The translations under genes and the position numbers were made by a program. 64,000 nt of DNA from Ahaetulla prasina (taxonomy: Eukaryota; Chordata; Lepidosauria; Squamata; Colubridae). Location: positions 160,292,438 through 160,356,437 of the forward strand of contig NC_080540.1 of NCBI RefSeq assembly GCF_028640845.1, written 5' to 3'. Within the stretch, counting starts at the first letter, position 1; each line of letters starts with the position of its first letter. The notes beneath the pieces are model-generated. The model made no database searches and was not told the origin of the DNA. It worked only from the letters and a program-made list of their open reading frames with translations. Shown piece after piece: positions 35,553-46,503 of the stretch.

Positions 35553-35881
35553 TTATACGGTCGTCACCCTCATGACCACTTCGCGGCCGGAACCGGAGCC
35601 CCCGCGATGTTCATTAGGCCGCAGGTGGCTGAGAATGTGCAGAATTGTATAACCACAGTGATGGTTCAAAATAGTCCTAACCCGCTGGCCCCGCTGGGAG
35701 GTCCTCTCACTCCCTGAGGAGGGATTCGTCCGTGAATTCCGCCCCCCTGTCTTTGTGCTCCCGCCGAGGGGTTCCCCCAGGTCCTTGGCTTTGTCGTAAT
35801 TCAGCACCTTCCACTGCTGGTTCACTGCCTGCCAGCGCTTGAATATTCGATACACCGAGGAGCCTTCGTGAGTGATCAGGC
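35553..35881 (-). CDS. MARCHF9: MARCHF9 terminal coding exon
   Basis: Two bases complete the split Gly codon, then 108 codons and TAA (35555-35553). It starts [20 protein letters not shown], which finishes the second helix and enters the cytosolic tail. The middle ([20 protein letters not shown]) is low-complexity and more divergent; GYTILHIL and [10 protein letters not shown] at the end are conserved. Confidence 0.95.
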
Positions 35882-38800
35882 CTGTGGAAAGAGACGAGGG
35901 ACAACTGTGATCCTTGCAAAGACAAAGGTGGGAGAGGAAAGGCTGGCTTGAACCAATACGCTTAGATTAGAGGGCATTGCCTTATTTGCAAAAGACTCAG
36001 CCGCCAGTAGAAAAACAGTCATAGGCTATTTCATCTAACATTTTAAAAGGTTGAGCCAAGACCAGGAAGTGGGTGGCTTGGGCTACATCGTTACTTCTCA
36101 GGCCAGTCCATCCCACAGAATTATTGTAAGGATTAAATCAAGGATGTGCTTTGCCTTCAATCCTTGAGGAAAGGTTGGGGTAGAAATGCAACAATCAATC
36201 AACCAATCACCCATTTTGCATATACAGTCAGTTGCCATGCAGGATAAATCACTTCCCTAAATACTTCAGCCCATCTTCTTAGTTCCTGCAGGCCACCTCT
36301 CACCCTGTCTGGATTCACACACTGTATGAAGCCATGATTGGCTTGACCAATAAGCCAAAGCTGACTGGGTTTGCTAGTATTTGCTAAGCTATCCTTTCCC
36401 CTTACTTCTTTGCTTTATTTCCAACTGAATCGGCACCAAAGCGTGAACACCCCCTCCCCCATTTCCATCTCTCCATTTTCCTGAACGTCACACTAAGCTC
36501 TTTAGAGCAGGAAATTGTCCGGTTTCCCCCCCCCCCCTTTCCTATACAGTGCTGGGCACATTATGACATTACCTAATTAGATGAATGAATAAATGAAATA
36601 AAGCTCAGGGATAACAGGCTGATGCGTTGAATGCACTTGGGCAGTCCTTCTTTTTATTTCCACCTCCAACTTTAGTGAAATTCATCACTCTGCCACAAAA
36701 CACCCATATCTCTCTGATCATTTATCTTCTGCTATGTACTTGTGTACATTCAATTTTCACAGAGGAACAAAGCTCTGTTTCAGGATATGAGAGATCTAAA
36801 GATTTTCATACCTTCGGAAGCCAACAAAAATGATACAGAAAATTTTTTTTGGGGGGGAAATTGAAGTAATTGTTTCAGTATTCTCTGTAGATTTAAAATC
36901 CCTTCGTTACTTTTTGAATATAAATTATATTATACATGATTTGGTATGCTCTAAAATCCTAATCTTTGGCTTCTCTAGTTTAAGAATATAAGGATCCATT
37001 CATTTTAAAATGTGTATAGTGTTTTAGCTTTCACCACAAAACTGTCAGCATTCCAGAAAAACAACAACCCCCCAACACCAAATAAAAACTCTGAAGCAAG
37101 CATTGTTCAAAGTTCTATTTACTAGGATAGGTAAACTGGCACATTTGGGAAAACCTGAATCTGAGAGGTCTGGGTTTTCCCTCAGTAAATCAAAAAACCC
37201 CAAAACCATCCCCTCACTCCTCAGTTGATCACATGCTCAAATCGCCAACTGTCCCATCTCGAGACAGCACTCCGACCACTCCTCCTCCAGATGCAGGATC
37301 GGCCTGACCTTGACCAACAGGAAGAAGGCTATTATGTCTAAAGACAATCCCTCTACTAAATCCCCCCTCCTACTTTCCCACACATGAGAAGGTGGCAGCA
37401 CGGAAGCTTCCGGCCTAATATGGCTTCCAAAGCTGACAAAAACTTCTAATAAATAAGAATTCTAGTACTATTAACATAAGTTAGAAAAAATAATAACAAA
37501 AAGGTTCGAGGGATCTTAAAGATCAGATGCTGAATTGGAAGGTTGAAAAAAAATGCAGAAGGCAATTGCAAACTACTTCTGTAGTTTGTATGAACAATGT
37601 CTGTTTAAGAATACCTGATGTATTCAATTTTATTTTTTTAAAGACTAACATATTTATGATCACGTATATCCTTTTATGGATTACAATCCATCTAACGAAC
37701 TATAGGGAGTCCTTGCTTAGTGACTGCCTCACGCATTGACCTGTTGAAGTTACAACAGTGACAAAGAACTAACCTACCGTTCCTGTCCTATTGTTCCCTT
37801 CATCATATCAAATTGATATAGTTGATGCATATTTTTTTACATATATGTATATATTTTCTTCAAAATATGTTGTTTTATCTATGACAATTGTTTGTGTATA
37901 CTGTTGTGACAAAAAGAAATTAAAAAAAAATAATCCTTGCATTTACAGGCCTGTGAAGCAAAGGAGAGCTGAAGTAAAGCTGTAAAATCGTGACGAATCA
38001 CTTAGCGATCATTTTGATTAACGATCAAGTTGCTGGTTCCCAACTGTGGGCACTAAAGGACTACGTGAATATGGACAAGGCACCAGCATCAAAGTGCTAC
38101 AAGTGCTTCATTGTTGTTTTTGCGGAAGACTAACTTGGCTTCTCGTCTAAAATACATATTATCGTAGCTACAATACAGTTTGATGAATTCAGTATTCCAA
38201 ACGTTCAGTGAAGAAGTATATGTTTTCATTTCTTTTAGTTCCTTGACCTTCTCTGTTATTTTAACAGGGACAAGAAGCAGAGTTCCTTCCAACTTTTAAG
38301 AACTGCCCCTTCTGAGGAGGCAGGACTGCCACTGGCTCCGCTCTGTCCCGCTGACCTCTACTACAGCAAACAGACAGGCACTCAGAGAAAAATGGTACTG
38401 AATTCTTGCTTTTCTCTGGTGAAAACTGCAGCACAAGCTGGAGCATCCTGCAACGATTGCATGTTCTTAGCATAAAATTTTAATGATTCTGGGTAAACAA
38501 AGTCTTCTGGTTGCCTAGTCCTAGACGTAACTTATGGGCAGGAAAAGAGTGGAATATATATTTTATTCATCATTCTAAAGGAAAATATTCATAATCGGTA
38601 TGAGAACTTTCGTTCCGTTTCCCCCCCCCCCAAGAAACAAATTCAAATTAATCTTCTCCCTACTGGATCGTTGTTTAGAGGTGGGGGGCGGGAGGAAAAT
38701 CTCCATTTCTGTAAAACAAGATTTAAATCTCTTGCTCGACTACAAAAATTGAGTTGGCCTTCGGCAAGTTACTACAGGTAGTCCTCGACGTACAACCATT

Positions 38801-41800
38801 CATTTAGTGACCATCAAAGTTGCAACAGCACTGAAAAACGTGACTGATGAGAGTTTTTCAGTTACAATCTTTGCAGCATCCCCATGGTCACATGATCAAA
38901 ATTCAGATGCTTGGCAACTGAGTCATATTTATGACGCTTGCAGGGTCCCAGGGTCATGTGATCCCCTTTTGCAACCTTCCGACAAGCAAAGTCAGTGGGC
39001 AAGGCAGAGTCCCTTAACAACAGGATTACTAATTTATCAACTGCCCTGATTCGCTTAGCAAAAGTGGCAAAATGGTGAAAAACAAATGTCTCATGTAACA
39101 GAAATTTTAGGCTCAACTGTGGTCACAAATCAAGGACTACCTGTACTTTACACAGCCTTAGGGGGTTGAGTCTTCAGGACTGGATATAAAAATAGAATTT
39201 TTAAAACTGCACATACCTCTTAATAAAGAACAGGAAGAAACTGAACATTAAAACCTCATCCAAGTATTTTCTTCAGAAAGACAAATTATTGAGCACGTTT
39301 ATATGCAAAACAGGCTGCCAAGGGTTTCCCTGCTTAAACTGAGGTTATATTTTAATGCTGGTGATTTCAAAAATATCACTGAGCTTTTATCGTATCAGCC
39401 ATGTCTATGCGGAATGGAAATTTAGTAGGCTGTCATCCTTTGTGGATCTCATTGGAAACTTTCTGATTTATTTCCATTAAGGCCTTGGCAATTACTTGGG
39501 TCAATGTATAGTAAAATGGACCTTTCAATTCTGAGACTGTAAAGAGGCGGAGATATTTGGCCCCTGTTGGATTGTAGACTGGATTGCTGACATTGACGCT
39601 CATGAATATTTAACTTTATGGAAGAGATCACTGACTTGTATCATATTTTCTTTTGAGTTGGCATCTTTTTGGAACAATAGGTTAATATACGTCAGTCAAT
39701 TTATGAGGAAATCATTTAATGTTAAAGACAATAATGTTAATATTGGATCATGTTTCAAAAATGTGGAATTCGATTGATTTTGAGCAGCTTTGGCTAAATG
39801 GGGCACGTGGAATTAAGAAAATTATTTTAAGAAATTGGAAAATAATACTAACATTATTGTCAGTGCTGTTGTTGTTGTTGTTATTATTCCAGGCATTAAG
39901 GGTAATTATCTAGATTTTTTTTCCTACTAATTAAAAATGATGTAATATCTTTTTTTGGACACAGATGTCTTCATATTTATAATAATAGATTCTTATTCTC
40001 TTTTAAATTTGAAAACTAATACAGGTAATGGTTCATTTAGCGATTGCTCGAAGTTACAACAGAACTGAAAACAGTGATTTATGACCATTTTCACACGTAC
40101 GACTGTTGCAGCCTCCCGATGGTCACGTGATCAAAATTCAGACACTTGTCAACTGACATATTTATGACAGTTGACAAGTGTCTGAAATTTGATCATGTGA
40201 CCATTATTATAAGTTATAAATATATTGCAGTGTCCTGGGGTCATGTAATCACCTTTTGCAACCGTCTGATAAGCAAAGATTCACTTAACAACAACGATGT
40301 TACTAGTTTAACAACTGCAGTGATTCACTTAGCAACTGTGGCAAGAAAAAATGTAAAATGGGGTAAAACTCACTTAACAAATGTCTTACTTAGCAACAGA
40401 AACTTTGGGCTCAATTATGCTCATAAGTTGAGGACTACCTGTATATTGTTTAAAATTGACGTATAGGTGATCTACTTAGATTGTTCATACTTTTTCCTTT
40501 TCTCTAATTCGTTTATCACTAGTTTTGTAAAAAATATTCTTTTTAGTTTTGCCCACTGTTTTTATTATTTTGTGTTTAGGGATGCACTTTTTTTGTATTT
40601 TGTCCATTGTTTATGACTGGAGCAGCATATAATGGCTATCAAATATGTAAATAAACAGTGTTTTTAAAAATTCTTGTAAGCCACATGTAGCTCTTAATAT
40701 AGAATAAGAAGAAATTGAACATAAAAATGTATCCACATACCCTGGCATAATACAATCCCTTTATTCGTTACTAGTCCTAATGATGGTGAAGAGATAACTA
40801 TTCTGTTACAAAATCTTTGCTTCGGAAAACTGCCACCAAATTAGATCAAGGGTGGGGAAAAATGGCCCTTTTGTGACTTGTGGACTTCAACTCCCAGAAT
40901 TCCTGAGGCTGGCTCGGGAATTCTGGGAATTGAGGTCCACAAGTCATAAAAAGTCCATTGTTCCCCACCCCACCTTAGATAAACTCACTCTGTCTATGGT
41001 TATTAGCACAAATTATCGAAAAAATAATGAATATTTACAGTTTTCAGTTAGAAATCTGTATTTTACATGCATAGGGAATTGACATCAAATTAATTCTTCA
41101 AGCTGAAATATTGATGGGAAACACACATTTTGTGAGCCATTTGTCATTAAAGACAGTATAAAGATTTTGTTTTTAGATACTGAGTTTAAGAATAAACAAA
41201 ACTCTCCTTCAACTCTCTTATATAGTAAATAAATGGGATGATCAGAATGTTTAATCAGAATTTTTCCAAGAACCGTTCACTAGATGAGATATCAAAATAG
41301 GGTTGATATGTATTTCACCAAGTGAAATTGATTTATGTTTGTGTGATCACAGGTACCTGGATTTTTTTAATTAAAAAAGAGAGAATTTTGTGAAAGAAAT
41401 GCAAGTCTTCCCTCTCTGTTCACAAACTCCTAGTATACCCATCAAATATAAATATGTACCAAAGAGGCAATACCCAGTGGCGTTCACTTGAGCGCCCTGC
41501 TGCCATCTCCCAAGGTGGGTCATTACCATGCAAGACAGGTAATTCAGTCAAATCAAGGGGGAAACAGAAAAATCATTCATTCACTTCTCAGTGACAGTGC
41601 CTGGCTCCTGCCCACAAGAGTCTGCCTGTTATCCTGCCCATCTCAACAGAGCTCATCCATCAGTGCCATAGACCTGGCTCGGTCTCTTTAGTGAATGTCA
41701 CCAGCTTCCAATTTAAAACAGGTTTCTTTCCAATCGAGAGTGTGTAGTGCTAAAGGAAAAATATCCAGTCATCTGATGAGAAACGTACCAGAACTACAGC

Positions 41801-44800
41801 ACAGGGTGCACCGAGGACAAATTACTAAGGCTGAATATGCTTCAAAAATGATTCAGACCTCAGGGGGGAAAAAGGAACCACCTTTTTTGTCATTCATTAA
41901 AGCCCTAGGGTCAGCTTTTTTCAATTGTTAGGTGCGCCTTAAAAAAAATCCTTTTAAGGAATCTACCCCTTAAAATTAATACAATTCTTAAAGCATAACC
42001 AATTAATGCAATTAAATCATATTTGTAATCCACAAGAAATGCTTTTGGAAGTCACTGTTGTTTATGGAAATATCTCGGGAAGGTTTTTTTTTTCAATAGA
42101 AACCAATGATTCTTATGTGAAAGTATGTATTACAAATGTTATTCAATTCAATAATAATTTAAATAACGAAAAGTTTTGGGATGGATTATGACAATGTCAT
42201 TTGGCGATGGTAAAGAAGGTCCTCTATTTCAGGGGTCTCCAACCTTGGCAACTTTAAGCCTGGCAAACTCCAACTCCCAGAATTCCCCAGCCAACTGGCT
42301 GGGGAATTCTGGGAGTTGAAGTCCTCCAGGTTTAAAATTGCCAAGCTGGAAACCCCTGCTCTATTTAATAGATCTCTGTTTAGAAGATTTTGGATGTAAA
42401 ACACCAAATTTCTTTTTTGTGGATCCAATGCCATTTTACATATGCACAAAATACAAAAAGTACTCTTGTCTAAATTCTTATTGGATGTAATGGACACTTT
42501 GGTTTAATGGATATTCCTTTTACCCTGTTAGGTTATTAAATTGAAGTTTACTGTAATAGTATAGTAATAATAATGTGGCAAGACTCATCAAGATTTTTTT
42601 TAAAACCCTGATGCGCCACATTTATTTCTTCGGGTTTAGAGACCCAAAAGGGAGCAGTTATTTCATTTCATCTATGGAATAATAATAATAATAATTTAAT
42701 ATTCAATTTAATTATTGTTATTATTGTTGGAACAATTGATTTGGCATTTTGTCTGCCTACTGAGTCTTCCCAAGGACTTGGGATATGCACGTTGTTTTAT
42801 AGTATTAAAGGTATTGTCATAGGGTGTAAACTCTTCCAAGCAAAGCTGCCTTTTGCAATTGGCTGATGATTTTTGCCAATGCTGATAGTGTTTAAGTGGT
42901 GCTCCAGATTTTTTGGGATTCACCCAAGATACCCATCACTATCAGCACTATCTTTGCTTCGTTTTGCCACAGCAGTTCTGTTTCTATTTGCAGGCCTTTG
43001 TAGTTTGCGATTTTCTCCAGTTCTTTCTCTTCTATTTTGCTGTCTCCAGGTTCTCCCATGACCATTAGTCAGATGTTTTTGTCTTTCTTATCAACAATTG
43101 TTCAGTCTGGGATGTTATGTGGCAGGTGCTGTTGCACTTCTAGAGTGCCAGAGCACTTTACCTTCTTCATTTTATATTACTTTATCTATTTTGTGGTCCC
43201 ACCAATTCTTGCTTGCAGGTTATTATTAAGAGTTCATAAGAAATTCAGTTAAAGCTTTTTAATAAGTAAGAAACCCAAGTAAATATTCTGGAGAACCAGG
43301 TATTTGAAGAAAGGTGGCTTCCCTTCTCTGTCACTATCTGGCATGGCCCTGTGACCATGTGATATGGTCCAACCACATGACCATTCAGGAACTATAATTC
43401 CCAATTCCTTCCCTGCCCATATAGAGTTACCAAAGCAGGGTAACACCTATAACTGACCATTACATGGTGGTCCAAGAGAGTTTTGAGTATTTTTATTTTT
43501 TGCTACCATCCAACAGTGGTCTGGATTCCTACAGTCCTGAACTGGTCACCCTGCCCATGTGGTCTTGAAATATTCAAGCTGCCGCTTCCCTCCATCATAA
43601 TGCTACTCATTTTGCCTGCTGGAAAGTACCGGGATGGGAATTATAGCCTTTCAATCTGCTAGGGATTTCAAGGGAGGGGATTGGATGGCTTATACCGGCT
43701 ATGATGGGAGTATTTGGCATGTAAGGGTAAAGCAGAAGTGAGGGGGAAGATGGAACCAGAAGGTTGTCCCATGGATGAGAGTGGGTAGCCGAGAAGGGCG
43801 GGGTGATTTGTAAAGTAAACAATGATGGCATGCCAGCCTAGATGACAGACGGTTTCTCCAGGGATGGGCCGTGTGTTCGGCTCTGAAGGCTCAACAGAAA
43901 TATTTTGCAAATTCTAGGGCTATGACTAAGCTGCATGATGTGTAGCGTCATGCAGTTAATATTAGGAAAATGCATGCGTCACAAGAAGAAATGCTTCTGA
44001 CTGCTCGCAAGCACAGCTTTCCTCTGATACCCTTTAAAAGAGCTGAGTCTTTCGCAGGCTATCGCTTACCCTAAAAATAATATATGCCACTGCTTTAAGA
44101 GTCCTCTGGGTCCTTTAAAGTAGCAGCATCTTTCCTTTTTTTTTTCAGCCCCCACCGTTTCACCCTGAAGCCTGAACAATGCTGAGCTCCTTTAATTACT
44201 GTTAGATGTATTCCTTAAATATTCCTATGAAAGATGAAAGTCTCCCTACTCAAGCTGAACTTTGGTGAATTCATAGATATGCTTTCTTTGACAACAATAT
44301 TTGTCTCTTGCCTTTTTCAAGTATTTTTGTTTTAATTCTTACAGTTTAGCCTATAATTCGGAGACTTCCTGGTAGTCACCCAGCCAAGCACTAGCCAAGT
44401 TCAACCCCACTTGGCTTGTTGAGGTCTGCTAAGATTATGGGAGTCCTTAGTGCTCTCTGAGCTTGGTTGTTTTCTTGCAGATGTTTCATGACCAAAGAAT
44501 GATGACTTGTTACTTACTTTGGTTATGAAACAAAGTAGAAAACAACCAAGCACATTAGTGTGTTTGGCTTATTTTTGAGAATGGGAAAGGATTTTGGAAC
44601 TAACCAATCAAATCTGCTCTTTGTTTCAATCTGCGTCTCTTCTAGAATTACCCAGATATAATTATCTCTATATCAAGAGCTTACATTTGAGTTATAGCTA
44701 CAGGTATATGTTCTGGAGATGAACTAGAGATTTTAGCCCTCTGAATCAGAAACAGAACCACATTGGGAGAAACAGAAATACCGTAAATCGATTTTCAAGA

Positions 44801-46453
44801 TGCTGAGCTCAGAGTATAGTACGTTTGCATAAACTGCAAACATGCAAAGGACTCTAAGCTTTCAAAGTTATTTAAAAGAGCAAAAAAGAGAATGAAAACA
44901 AAAACATGATAAGGCATGGCAGCAGATTCTTGCAAACTCAAATTCAAGAAGACTGCAACAAAAATATGTCTGTCACTGCCCGTCCCTAGTTTCATCCAGC
45001 ATGTCTCTATACCCTAAGACTATTACTGGAAGACACTCCAGGAAACCTCTGGATTTCATTAATGACCATGATACAAATTCTGCTGAAATCTACCCTGGTA
45101 CTTCTTTGCTTTGATTTTCATAGAACCAGAGAAACATGAGAAATTGCCTCTGTCTGCCCATGGCATCCTCTGTTTGTGAGAAGGGAACACGGTCATTTTT
45201 CAAGCAACAGGAGAAAGCTTGGGAAAAGGAAGTTCTCACCTATGCAGACGATATCCATAAAACCATACATCCCATAGCAGATCTGGAAGAGCAGGTCCTG
45301 CCGCTGCCACTTGGCCGAGGGACTGAGTGACGACCAAATCAGCCAGGAGATGCTGGCAATGAGGAAGAGGGAACCCAGGATGATGGCTGCAATTTGCACC
45401 TTCTCAATCACCGTCAGGGAAATTGCCTGCCACTGTAAAGGAGAAAACAAGCCAAAAGGGTTGGTCTTGGGTGGGTTACTCTTGTGATGGGCATCCCTAC
45501 CCAACAGGACCGAGAAGTCCAAATGTGAAGATCCCCCTTCATCACAGAGGAGATACAGATCACCTTTGGGATTAGCAGAGTAAATATAATGTTACTTTCT
45601 CTCCTATCCTAGATGCAAGTTCTATTCACGGTTTCTTCTCTCTGTAGTAAGGTGGGAGAGGCAGAGATTGCTGAAGCACCATTCCAGCATCCATCACCTG
45701 GGACTAACAAAGACATTCGGCCACATCTTGAGAGCCACCAATTCCTTATCCTTCCCTGTCATAACTCAACCCCCTGTCAAGTTAAAAAGCATTAATTGTA
45801 GTATTGGAGGGTGGTTTCTTTGCATAAAAAGGGAGAGCATGCATGTGCGTAGAGTTGATAAGGAAGTCACACAAGTTTTACTCTTATCCATCCCAAAGGG
45901 TGTGTGTTTGGATCATCCGATCATTTGGGAGGTTAGTCTGTGTCCATGAGATGTTGTGGCTTTTGTCTTTGTGGGGTGGGGGGTATGACACAATTAGATT
46001 TAAGTGTCATGGATCTGGGTTTGCACCAAGGGTGAAATCCAGCAGGTTCTGGAGAACCAGTAGCAGAAATTTTGAGTAGTTCAGAGAACCGGCAAATGCC
46101 ACCTCTAGCTGGTCCCAGAGTGGGGTGGGAATGGAGATTTTGCAATATCCTTTCCCCAGGAGTGGGGAGGGAATGGGGATTTTGCAGTATCCTTCCCCTG
46201 CCACGCCCACCAAGCCACATCCACAGAACCGGTAGTAAAAAAAATTGGATTTCACCACTGGTTTGCACATATTGTTTGTTTAGTTTTTCATGTTCCGTTA
46301 GTTGTTCAGAATCACTGTGGTGAGTTGGGCAGCCAGACAAAATATCTAAATAAATCAATATTTGCACCATGTTTGCAAGGTAAGTTGTCGGTTGGTCTCC
46401 TCTAGTCCACTTTCAGTGCTAGAACCCGCTGCTGAAACGCCTATATTCTTTGC

Positions 46454-46503
<50 letters not shown>

